In this document: piece after piece, positions 1 through 5,922 of the stretch | How positions within the stretch are numbered: position 1 is the stretch's first letter | Layout of the letters: each line of letters opens with the position of its first letter | Assembly: GCA_035256085.1 (NCBI GenBank) | Contig: DATEYP010000146.1 | Coordinates: 1-6,904, forward strand | Reading direction: 5' to 3' | DNA length: 6,904 bases | Source: UBA6901 sp035256085 | Lineage (GTDB): Bacteria; Pseudomonadota; Gammaproteobacteria; Acidiferrobacterales; UBA6901 | Position numbers and translations under genes: made by a program | The notes under the pieces: generated by a model | Database searches by the model: none | The model's input: only the letters and a program-made list of their open reading frames with translations | Told to the model about the DNA's origin: nothing

Positions 1-621
1 GATCGCCACGGTGCAGGCCGAGGTGTGGATGCGGCCCTGCGCCTCGGTGGCCGGCACGCGCTGCACGCGGTGGCCGCCGGATTCGAACTTGAGGCGCGAG
101 TACACGCCATTGCCGGCGATGCGCGCGATGATCTCCTTGTAGCCGCCGTGTTCGCCGTGGCTGGCGCTGATGGTTTCGACGTTCCAGCCGCGCTTCACGG
201 CATAGGCGCTGTACATGCGGAACAGGTCGCCGGCGAAAATCGCCGCTTCGTCGCCGCCGGCGCCGGCGCGTATTTCGAGAAAGATATTGCGCGTGTCGTT
301 CGGGTCCTTCGGCAACAGCAGCTTTTGCAATTCCTGCTCAAGGTCGGCCAGATGCGCCGCTAGGCGCGTTACCTCGTCTTCCACCATGGCGCGCATGCCG
401 GGTTCGGACTCATCCAGCATGGCGCGCGCCGTCGCCAGTTCGCGCACGGTCTCGCGGTGCTCGCGGTAGCGGTTCACCAGCGGCTGGAGTTCGGAATATT
501 CGCGCGACAGCGCGCGGAACCGGTCCTGCGCGCCGATCACGGATGGATCGGACAGCAGGGCGCTGATCTCCTCGAGGCGCAGATCGAGATTTTCCAGCCG
601 CGACTGGATGGTGGGTTTCAT
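1..621 (-). CDS. prfA: Peptide chain release factor 1 (RF1), N-terminal 207 codons; 3' end outside window
   Basis: RF1 recognises UAA and UAG stop codons in the ribosomal A site and triggers peptidyl-tRNA hydrolysis. The reading frame is open from the ATG at 621 to the window edge. The N-terminus MKPTIQSRLE matches the MKPS-type start of gammaproteobacterial RF1. Residues 1-105 form the helical domain, followed by LLLPKDPNDTRN and the hallmark RAGAGGDEAAIFAGDLFRMY at about 118-137. SGGHRVQRVPATEAQGR lies near 181-197; its P190-A191-T192 is the PxT stop-codon-reading tripeptide of RF1, whereas RF2 has SPF. The catalytic GGQ loop would lie beyond the window; the family is about 360 residues long. 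There is no strong Shine-Dalgarno sequence before the start, and homology sets the start. The gene lies downstream of hemA on the same strand, the classical hemA-prfA order, and is probably cotranscribed with it across a 146-bp spacer. No frameshift is seen. Confidence 0.97.
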   Translation of the reverse strand, partial: MKPTIQSRLENLDLRLEEISALLSDPSVIGAQDRFRALSREYSELQPLVNRYREHRETVRELATARAMLDESEPGMRAMVEDEVTRLAAHLADLEQELQKLLLPKDPNDTRNIFLEIRAGAGGDEAAIFAGDLFRMYSAYAVKRGWNVETISASHGEHGGYKEIIARIAGNGVYSRLKFESGGHRVQRVPATEAQGRIHTSACTVAI

Positions 622-660
622 GATGACCGGCTCTGAGGAATCACTAATTAACCATCATTT

Positions 661-732
661 ACCGCAAAGACGCAAAGAAGAAAAATGAGTTTGTAATGAG
701 AAAAACCTTTGCGTTCTTTGCGTCTTTGCGGT
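661..732. repeat. 19-bp perfect inverted repeat of CGCAAAGA units in the hemA-prfA spacer
   Basis: The arms ACCGCAAAGACGCAAAGAA (661-679) and its exact reverse complement (714-732) flank a 34-nt AT-rich loop. Each arm contains two tandem units with an 8-bp period (CGCAAAGA at 663 and 671; TTTGCG at 717 and 725), and the right side has a third TTTGCG at 708. In the hemA-prfA transcript this would fold into a long hairpin. No T-run follows the stem on the minus strand, so it does not look like an intrinsic terminator for hemA. It resembles a dispersed intergenic palindromic repeat, and could act as an mRNA-stability or processing element between the two cistrons. Confidence 0.85.
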
Positions 733-767
733 GAAGAATATTTGTTTTGGAATTATTCAGAGATGCC

Positions 768-2027
768 CTAAAGATCGTCGCCGAGATCGAACAGCCGGCG
801 TGCCGCATCCAACAGTTGGGCATCGCCGTCGTGCCCGGCCTTCTTCAAGGCATCGCTCGGCGCATGCGTGAACTTGTTGGTCAGTGCGCGCGCCAGCTGC
901 TCCATGACCTGTTGCGGATCGTCGCCGCGTGCCAGCCGCCGCTGCGCGCGTTTCAGTTCCGCTTCGCACGCGGCGGCCGTGGTTTCACGCAGTGCGCGGA
1001 TCGCCGGCACCGAGTCGAGCGAGCGCACCCAGTGCATGAAGTCCACGACCTGGATGTCGATAATCTTCTCTGCTTCCATCGCCGCATCCTGACGCGACTG
1101 AATATTTTCCTGGATGGTCTCCCGCAGGTCATCGACCGTGTAGAGATACACGTCTGCCAGCTTGCCCACTTCCGGCTCGATGTCGCGCGGTACCGCCAGG
1201 TCCACCATGAACATCGGCTGGTGACGGCGCGCCTTGAGCGCGCTTTCCACCGCCCCCTTGCCGAGGATCGGCAACTGGCTGGCGGTCGACGAGATGACGA
1301 TATCGGCCTCGGCGAGGCGCTCCGGCATCTCGGACAGCGAGATCGCCTCGCCGCCGCAGGCATCGGCGAGCAACTGGGCGCGCTCGCTGGTGCGGTTGGC
1401 GACCAGGAGGCGGGTCACGCCTTGTTCAAGCAGGTGCCGCGCCACCAGCTCGATGGTCTCGCCCGCACCGATGAGCAGCACCTGTTTTTCGGCCAGGTTC
1501 TGGAAAATCTTGCGTGACAGGCTGACGGCGGCGTACGCCACGGAAACGGCACTCGCGCCAATGGCAGTGTCGGTACGCACCTGTTTGGCGACCGAGAAGG
1601 TTTGCTGAAAGAGCCGGTTGAGGATTTTTCCGGTGGCGCCGGTCTTGTGCGCCAGGGTGAAGGCGGTCTTCATCTGCCCGAGGATCTGTGGCTCGCCCAG
1701 CACCATGGAGTCGAGGCCGGCGGCCACGCGGAAGGCGTGCTTCACCGCCGCCTGGTCGGGGAACAGGTAAAGGTGCGGCTGGATGTCGTTTGCCGGAAGG
1801 TGGTGGAAGTCGCAGAACCACTTGATTGCCTTGCGGCTGTCATCCGCATCCAGCCGGCAGTACACCTCGGTGCGGTTGCAGGTCGAGAGGATCGTGGCTT
1901 CATCCACGCCGGCCTGCGCAGTAATCTCGTGCAACGCCTGCGGCAGCTGCTCGGGCGCAAACGCCGCCTGCTCGCGGATGGCGACCGGTGCGGTCTTGTG
2001 ATTGATGCCGAAGGCGATAAGGTGCAT
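768..2027 (-). CDS. hemA: Glutamyl-tRNA reductase
   Basis: HemA reduces the glutamate of Glu-tRNA(Glu) to glutamate-1-semialdehyde with NADPH, the first committed step of C5-pathway tetrapyrrole synthesis in the cytosol. The protein has 419 residues, the usual length. The N-terminal catalytic domain begins MHLIAFGINHKTAPV and carries STCNRTE at 48-54 with the nucleophile Cys50. The conserved GLDSMVLGEPQILGQ spans 104-118, with His97 just before it in the position of the family's conserved histidine. The NADPH-binding Rossmann domain has IGAGETIELVARHL at 186-199, ANRTSERA at 210-217 and SSTAS at 246-250. The C-terminal helical dimerisation domain (about 310-415) includes the conserved LTNKFTHAP. 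The ATG at 2027 is chosen by homology; no strong Shine-Dalgarno sequence precedes it. A perfect TATAAT lies about 65 bp upstream. It is transcribed divergently from the TPR gene and leads into prfA. Confidence 0.98.
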   Translation of the reverse strand: MHLIAFGINHKTAPVAIREQAAFAPEQLPQALHEITAQAGVDEATILSTCNRTEVYCRLDADDSRKAIKWFCDFHHLPANDIQPHLYLFPDQAAVKHAFRVAAGLDSMVLGEPQILGQMKTAFTLAHKTGATGKILNRLFQQTFSVAKQVRTDTAIGASAVSVAYAAVSLSRKIFQNLAEKQVLLIGAGETIELVARHLLEQGVTRLLVANRTSERAQLLADACGGEAISLSEMPERLAEADIVISSTASQLPILGKGAVESALKARRHQPMFMVDLAVPRDIEPEVGKLADVYLYTVDDLRETIQENIQSRQDAAMEAEKIIDIQVVDFMHWVRSLDSVPAIRALRETTAAACEAELKRAQRRLARGDDPQQVMEQLARALTNKFTHAPSDALKKAGHDGDAQLLDAARRLFDLGDDL

Positions 2028-2092
2028 GCGAGCCGGGATTATCGGGCGGGCGGGACAACCGGTCCGGCAATCCCGTCGTGAGTGTTTAGCAT

Positions 2093-2098
2093 ATTATA
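2093..2098 (-). promoter_or_regulatory. Predicted -10 element of the hemA-prfA promoter
   Basis: Read on the minus strand, this is a perfect TATAAT in an otherwise GC-rich spacer. It would start transcription near 2086 and leave a leader of about 60 nt before hemA. The -35 is poor: TTGGCC (four of six matches) at about 15-bp spacing. The likely -35 region overlaps a 7-bp palindrome at 2110-2128, so an activator or operator site there is possible. Confidence 0.6.
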
Positions 2099-2165
2099 GG
2101 ATTCCGCGGTTCCGGCCAAAAGCCGGAAGGTCGCGGTGGCTTGCCGCGGGATGGGCCGGCCAGTG

Positions 2166-2174
2166 TACTATACT
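2166..2174 (+). promoter_or_regulatory. Predicted -10 element for the TPR lipoprotein gene
   Basis: Two overlapping -10 candidates are present: TACTAT (2166-2171) and TATACT (2169-2174, five of six consensus positions). TTGCCG at 2141-2146 could be a weak -35 for the first, with 19-bp spacing. Transcription from here would give a leader of about 150 nt before the ATG at 2329. It is the only AT-rich, promoter-like patch on this side of the divergent region. Confidence 0.45.
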
Positions 2175-2328
2175 AAAAAGCGTGCGGGTGTGAGGCACCG
2201 TCGGCCGTGGCCGGATGTTTGTCCATGCCGGAGTTCTGTCCCGGTACAGCGGCGGGAACGACTGCCCAACAGCGCTGTCTGTAACTGAATAAGGTTCTGC
2301 CGCCCCGGCAGGGCGGAGACCATTCATA

Positions 2329-4044
2329 ATGAAGCTCAATTTACTGTCGATTGTATTCCTGGCGGTGTTGCTCCCGGCCTGCCAGGCGCTTTCCTCGCGT
2401 CCGGAGGCGGCTGCGGATGCCGCGTCCAGCGAGAACCAGGCGCTGCCGTCCATGCCGCTCGCGCCGGATGTGTTGTACCAGCTGCTGCTTGGCGAGATTG
2501 CCGGCCACCGCGGCCAGCTCGACGTTTCGGCATCGGCGCTGGGCCGCGCCGCCCAGAAGACCCGCGATCCGCGGGTGGCCGAACGCGCCACGCTGGCGGC
2601 CTTGCATGCGCGCCTTCCGGCGGCAGCGCTTCCCAATGCCCTCCTGTGGGTGGAACTCAGGCCGCAGAGCAGCCAGGCGCATGAGGCATTGGCCGCCGCG
2701 TACATGGAGAACGGCAAACCGGCTGAGGCGCGACAGCACTTCGAGAAAATCATTACGCTTGGCGGTGACGCCGGCCTGACACAGTCGTATCTGCGCATTG
2801 CCGCGACCCTGGGCCGTCAGTCCAACCGCGCGGACGCGCTGGAGACAATGCGCGCACTCGCGCTCCTGCATCCGGACAAGGCGGTGGCGCATTATGCGCT
2901 GGCACACCTGGCGGTGCGTGTCTCCGATCTCGATACGGCGACGACCGCCATCGACCGCACGCTCGCCATCAATCCGGCGTGGGAGGATGCGGCACTGTTC
3001 AAGGCGCGCGTACTGGTGTCGCTCAAGGACATGCCGAGGGCGTTGGCGTTCTATGAGAGTTATCTGGATAGCCACCCGCGCGCCAACAACATGCGCCTCG
3101 GTTATGCCCGTCATCTCGTGGAACTCAAGCAGTGGGACAAGGCGCGCGAACAATTCAAGCGCGTGGTGACGGACACGCCGCGCGACGCCGAAGTGGTGTT
3201 CACCATTGCGCTGCTCGCCCTGCAGAGCAACGAGCTGGACGAGGCCGAGCGTTTCATGAAGCGTGCCCTCGAATTGCAGCCGGAAAACGACCAGGCGCGT
3301 CTCTACCTCGGCCAGGTGGCTGAACAGCGCAAGCGCTACGAGGAAGCCATCCAGTGGTACGGTTCGATCGAGTCCGCCGAGACCCACTTCGAAGCGCAGG
3401 CGCGGCTGGGCGTGGTGCTTGCCCGGCAAGGCAACCTCGAACTGGCGCGCACACACCTGCACAAGCTGATGCCCAGGACCGAGGCCCAGAAGGTGCAGCT
3501 GGCGCTCGCCGAGGAACAGATGTTGCGTGATGCGAAGCAGCACACCGAAGCGTTCGACGTGCTGAGTCGCGTGCTCAGTGAGTTGCCGGACAATGCCGAC
3601 CTGCTGTATGCGCGCGCACTCGTGGCCGAGAAACTCAACCGCATCGAGACTGCCGAGAAAGACCTGCGCCGTATCCTGAAGAAGGACCCGAAGAATCCGA
3701 ACGCCCTCAATGCCCTTGGCTATACGCTGGCCGACCGCACCATGCGCTATGCGGAGGCGCTGGCCTTCATCGAACAGGCGCTGGCACTCAAGCCGGATGA
3801 TCCGTTTATCCTGGACAGCCTGGGCTGGGCGCATTACCGCCTCGGCAACCACAACGAAGCGGTGCGCCATCTGCGCGCGGCATTCGACAAGCGCGCGGAT
3901 GCGGAGATCGCCGCGCATCTCGGCGAGGTGCTGTGGGTGACGGGCGACCGCAACGCTGCCGAGTCGGTGTGGAAGCGCGCATTGCAGCAGACACCGGACA
4001 ATGAAGTGCTGCTGGGCGTGATTTCGAAATTCAAGGGAAAGTGA
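2329..4044 (+). CDS. lbcA: Outer-membrane TPR lipoprotein, LbcA-like (CtpA protease partner)
   Basis: The product has 571 residues. A lipoprotein signal peptide ends in the lipobox LPAC with Cys18, and Gln19 at +2 predicts outer-membrane sorting. A short Ala/Ser/Pro-rich linker follows to about residue 45. Then comes a helical TPR solenoid to the C-terminus, with recognisable repeats near 115-145, 185-215, 219-249, 255-283, 287-317, 321-350, 425-455, 459-489 and 493-523. The last section (NALGYTLADRTMRYAEAL, then DSLGWAHYRLGNHNEAVRHL and AAHLGEVLW) is highly characteristic of this proteobacterial family. In P. aeruginosa the gene between hemA and lolB (PA4667) encodes LbcA, about 576 residues, the TPR lipoprotein that activates the periplasmic C-terminal processing protease CtpA. 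Length, lipobox and gene position all agree. Equivalence of function is inferred. GGAG at 2315-2318 serves as Shine-Dalgarno sequence with 10-nt spacing. A likely terminator follows the gene. Confidence 0.9.
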   Translation: MKLNLLSIVFLAVLLPACQALSSRPEAAADAASSENQALPSMPLAPDVLYQLLLGEIAGHRGQLDVSASALGRAAQKTRDPRVAERATLAALHARLPAAALPNALLWVELRPQSSQAHEALAAAYMENGKPAEARQHFEKIITLGGDAGLTQSYLRIAATLGRQSNRADALETMRALALLHPDKAVAHYALAHLAVRVSDLDTATTAIDRTLAINPAWEDAALFKARVLVSLKDMPRALAFYESYLDSHPRANNMRLGYARHLVELKQWDKAREQFKRVVTDTPRDAEVVFTIALLALQSNELDEAERFMKRALELQPENDQARLYLGQVAEQRKRYEEAIQWYGSIESAETHFEAQARLGVVLARQGNLELARTHLHKLMPRTEAQKVQLALAEEQMLRDAKQHTEAFDVLSRVLSELPDNADLLYARALVAEKLNRIETAEKDLRRILKKDPKNPNALNALGYTLADRTMRYAEALAFIEQALALKPDDPFILDSLGWAHYRLGNHNEAVRHLRAAFDKRADAEIAAHLGEVLWVTGDRNAAESVWKRALQQTPDNEVLLGVISKFKGK

Positions 4045-4062
4045 TCAACAGCAGAGAAAAGT

Positions 4063-4213
4063 GAAAAGAAGAAAGAGAAAAGGGCAATTTCCTGCCCTTT
4101 CTCCTTATTGATGTATCGGCAGCATTCCACGGCCTTCCGACCACCACATTCTCCACATCTACCGCAGCGTCCATGACATGAAGCGCCGGTTCACTTTTCT
4201 CTTTCTTCTTTTC
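4063..4213. repeat. Purine/pyrimidine inverted repeat, one arm inside lolB
   Basis: The 20-nt purine arm at 4063-4082 is exactly the reverse complement of 4194-4213, with 111 nt between. Allowing three mismatches, the pairing extends to 33 positions (4051-4083 against 4193-4225). The right arm lies in the lolB signal-peptide codons and is part of a 30-nt all-pyrimidine run (4194-4223). The left arm runs into the terminator-like hairpin after the TPR gene. Confidence 0.8.
4075..4109 (+). terminator. Likely intrinsic terminator after the TPR lipoprotein gene
   Basis: AAAGGGCA (4079-4086) pairs perfectly with TGCCCTTT (4093-4100) around the 6-nt loop ATTTCC. Three more pairs (GAG/CTC) follow beyond one bulged A. 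The 3' side runs into a fairly U-rich stretch (CTTTCTCCTTATT). The hairpin starts about 30 bp after the stop codon at 4044. If it works, lolB-ispE needs its own promoter, and I see no good one; read-through is possible. Confidence 0.5.
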
Positions 4214-4810
4214 TCTTTCCTCTGCTTCTCCTGCGCCGCGCCGCTGCCGCGCCCGCCGGCCGACCATCTGCAGCAGCTCTGGGAGACGCGCGAGTCGGCA
4301 TTGGTGCCGATCCGGCACTGGGAACTGCGTGGGCGCCTGGCGGTGCGCGCCGATGAGCGCGGCGGCCAGGCGTCGCTCACTTGGAAGCGCGCTGCCGCAC
4401 AGCACGATATTCGTCTGAATGGGCCGCTCGGGCGCGGCGTGGTGCGTGTTACCCAGAACGAAACCGGCGCACAGCTGCAGGATGCGGAGCAACGCGTGTT
4501 TCATGCCGCCAACGCGGAAGAGTTGCTGTATCGCTACACGGGCTGGCGGCTGCCGCTTACCAATCTGAACTACTGGGTGCGCGGTGTGCCGGTACCGGGT
4601 CTGCCCGCGAGCCGGGAGCTGGATGATGCCGGGCGCCTCAAGACGCTGCGTCAGCAGGGTTGGGAGCTACAGTATCAGGAATATGTACGGTTCGAGGGAC
4701 ATGAGTTGCCCAACCGTCTCACCCTGACCTATGCCCCGGATCAAGCGACCCCGGAGCTGCCAGCCATGGAAGTTCGTCTCGTGATCGATCGCTGGGCGCA
4801 GGTACAATAA
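4178..4810 (+). CDS. lolB: Outer-membrane lipoprotein receptor LolB
   Basis: LolB takes lipoproteins from the periplasmic carrier LolA and inserts them into the outer membrane; it is itself a lipoprotein. The product has 210 residues (E. coli 207). An N-terminal signal peptide with Lys-Arg-Arg and a Phe/Leu-rich core runs to about residue 19. The mature part shows HWELRGRLAVRADERGGQASLTW (45-69 region), LNGPLGRGVVRV at 80-91, ELLYRYTGWRLPL at 115-127 and YWVRGVPVPG at 132-141, matching the order of the LolB fold. PLG at 83-85 aligns with the E. coli loop leucine (mature Leu68) that is important for membrane insertion. The lipobox is odd: Cys19 is preceded by C-F-S rather than L-x-A/G, and Cys16 is a second candidate with Leu at -1. 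There is no Shine-Dalgarno sequence, and no in-frame ATG, GTG or TTG lies upstream close enough to replace this start. ispE follows after 38 bp. Confidence 0.95.
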   Translation: MKRRFTFLFLLFSFLCFSCAAPLPRPPADHLQQLWETRESALVPIRHWELRGRLAVRADERGGQASLTWKRAAAQHDIRLNGPLGRGVVRVTQNETGAQLQDAEQRVFHAANAEELLYRYTGWRLPLTNLNYWVRGVPVPGLPASRELDDAGRLKTLRQQGWELQYQEYVRFEGHELPNRLTLTYAPDQATPELPAMEVRLVIDRWAQVQ

Positions 4811-4848
4811 CCCTAAAAACGGCTGACTGCTTTTTCTAGGATAAACGG

Positions 4849-5688
4849 ATGACAGCATCCTGGCCGGCTCCGGCCAAGCTCAATCTTTTTCTGCATGTCA
4901 CCGGCCGCCGGCCGGATGGCTACCACACGCTCCAGACGCTGTTTCAGTTTCTGGATGTGGGTGACGAGCTGCGATTTGACCTGACACGCGATGGCCGCAT
5001 TGTGCGCGCCCGGGAGCTTGCCGGTGTGCCGGAAGAACGCGATCTTTGCGTGCGCGCGGCGCGTCTGCTGCAAGCGGCAAGCGGCAGCACGCAGGGGGTC
5101 GTCATCCATCTCGACAAGCGTCTGCCGCTCGGCGGCGGCCTGGGCGGCGGCAGTTCGGATGCGGCCACCACGCTCCTGGTACTCAACGAACTCTGGGGCT
5201 GTGGCCTCAAGCCCGAGGCGCTCGCCGCGCTCGGCTTAACACTCGGCGCGGACGTACCGGTGTTTGTGCGCGGGCACGCGGCCTGGGCCGAGGGTGTAGG
5301 CGAGATGCTGACACCGGCCGATCCGCCGGAACGCTGGGTGGTGGTGTTGGCGCCGGCCGTGGCGGTCTCCACTGCCCAGGTGTTCGCGGCCTTTGATCGC
5401 GAGCATGATTTGACACCCTATAGCCCTGCCATCACAATACGCGATTTTCACGCGGGCCGGGGGCGCAATGACCTTGAGCCGGTGGTCCGCCGGCTTTACC
5501 CGGAAGTGGATAACGCACTGAAGTGGCTCGGGAAATTCGGTGATGCCCGAATGACCGGATCTGGCGCCTGCGTGTTTCTGCCGGTGGCAGACGAGGCGAG
5601 TGGGCGGGCGATACTGGCGCAGCGCCCGGCAGCGCTGGCAGGCGGGTTCGTGGCGCGCGGCCGGAATGTGCACCCGCTGCGGAACTGA
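4849..5688 (+). CDS. ispE: 4-diphosphocytidyl-2-C-methyl-D-erythritol kinase
   Basis: IspE is the cytosolic ATP-dependent kinase that phosphorylates CDP-methylerythritol at the 2-hydroxyl, the fourth step of the MEP isoprenoid pathway. The 279-residue product is a GHMP-family kinase of normal length. WPAPAKLNLFLHVTGRRPDGYH (5-26) carries Lys10. The ATP-binding glycine loop PLGGGLGGGSSDAA is at 93-106. GADVPVF with the catalytic-type Asp135 is at 133-139, and the C-terminal GHMP motif MTGSGACVF is at 235-243. AGGA at 4838-4841 is a Shine-Dalgarno match with 7-nt spacing to the ATG. The gene follows lolB by 38 bp with no terminator between, so the two are probably one operon. The stop codon is only 2 bp before a heptanucleotide repeat array. 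Confidence 0.98.
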   Translation: MTASWPAPAKLNLFLHVTGRRPDGYHTLQTLFQFLDVGDELRFDLTRDGRIVRARELAGVPEERDLCVRAARLLQAASGSTQGVVIHLDKRLPLGGGLGGGSSDAATTLLVLNELWGCGLKPEALAALGLTLGADVPVFVRGHAAWAEGVGEMLTPADPPERWVVVLAPAVAVSTAQVFAAFDREHDLTPYSPAITIRDFHAGRGRNDLEPVVRRLYPEVDNALKWLGKFGDARMTGSGACVFLPVADEASGRAILAQRPAALAGGFVARGRNVHPLRN

Positions 5689-5690
5689 AA

Positions 5691-5790
5691 GGGACAAGGG
5701 ACAAAGGGACAAGGGACAAGGGACAAGGGACAAGGGACAAGGGACAAGGGACAAGGGACAAGGGACAAGGGACAAGGGACAAGGGACAAA
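5691..5790. repeat. Heptanucleotide tandem array (GGGACAA)14
   Basis: Fourteen head-to-tail copies of GGGACAA are present, all identical. The only irregularities are one extra A after copy 2 (position 5705) and a trailing A at 5790. The array begins 2 bp after the ispE stop codon and ends about 50 bp before tRNA-Gln. A 7-bp period cannot maintain a single reading register: on the reverse strand it produces a repeating 7-residue Leu-Val-Pro-Cys-Pro-Leu-Ser peptide, which is an artefact. The near-perfect identity suggests recent expansion and likely copy-number variability between strains. Confidence 0.97.
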
Positions 5791-5803
5791 GACGATGGCA
5801 TGA

Positions 5804-5824
5804 GCGAGGGTGCTCGCCCCTTTT
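5804..5824 (+). terminator. Weak terminator-like hairpin after ispE
   Basis: GCGAG (5804-5808) pairs with CTCGC (5813-5817) around a 4-nt loop, followed by CCC and then TTTT at 5821-5824. The stem is short and the T-run is separated from it, so function is uncertain. If it is inactive, tRNA-Gln may be read through from lolB-ispE, because no clear promoter is visible in front of the tRNA. Confidence 0.3.
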
Positions 5825-5842
5825 GCCTCGTACCTGGATTCT

Positions 5843-5917
5843 TGGGGCGTCGCCAAGCGGTAAGGCACCGGATTTTGATTCCGGCATTCCCAGGTTCGAA
5901 TCCTGGCGCCCCAGCCA
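5843..5917 (+). tRNA. tRNA-Gln (anticodon TTG), CCA encoded
   Basis: The full cloverleaf can be drawn. The acceptor TGGGGCG (5843-5849) pairs with CGCCCCA (5907-5913), followed by discriminator G5914 and encoded CCA (5915-5917). The anticodon stem CCGGA/TCCGG (5868-5872/5880-5884) encloses the loop TTTTGAT with anticodon TTG at 5875-5877, reading CAA and, by wobble, CAG. The T-arm carries GTTCGAAT between CCAGG and CCTGG. The unusual U1-A72 pair is typical of bacterial tRNA-Gln and matches the E. coli molecule closely. Its last 19 nt are repeated 217 bp downstream. Confidence 0.98.
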
Positions 5918-5922
5918 TAATG
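5899..5922 (+). repeat. Direct repeat, copy 1 (tRNA-Gln 3' end)
   Basis: AATCCTGGCGCCCCAGCCA (5899-5917) is the 3' half of the T-loop, the 3' T-stem strand, the 3' acceptor strand and CCA. With one mismatch (T5918 against A6135) the match to copy 2 continues through AATG to 5922. Confidence 0.95.

Larger units (their letters stand above)
2028..2328. other. Divergent hemA / TPR-lipoprotein control region (301 bp, no gene)
   Basis: This spacer holds the outward-facing promoters of hemA and of the TPR gene plus several small dyads. A perfect 7-bp stem TTCCGGC/GCCGGAA with a CAAAA loop lies at 2110-2128, between the two -10 elements. A 10-bp perfect palindrome ACAGCGCTGT lies at 2269-2278. CTGCCG/CGGCAG at 2297-2311 overlaps an alternative CCGCCC/GGGCGG pairing (2300-2316) just before the TPR gene. 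An open frame of 25 codons (2215-2292) lacks a ribosome binding site and is probably chance. Confidence 0.6.

Noticed and set aside
747..1517. 256-codon plus-strand open frame opposite hemA
   Set aside because: It is antisense to an unmistakable glutamyl-tRNA reductase and has no recognisable domain of its own.
2215..2292. 25-codon upstream open frame in the leader of the TPR gene
   Set aside because: There is no ribosome site, no suggestive regulatory codon run, and it ends 36 nt before the real start, so it is probably chance.
2341..3918. 525-codon minus-strand open frame opposite the TPR gene
   Set aside because: It is a shadow frame caused by high GC codon bias; the plus strand has a clear lipobox and TPR family sequence.
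5691..5790. CRISPR-like repetition
   Set aside because: The units are 7 bp and contiguous with no spacers, so this is a simple tandem array.
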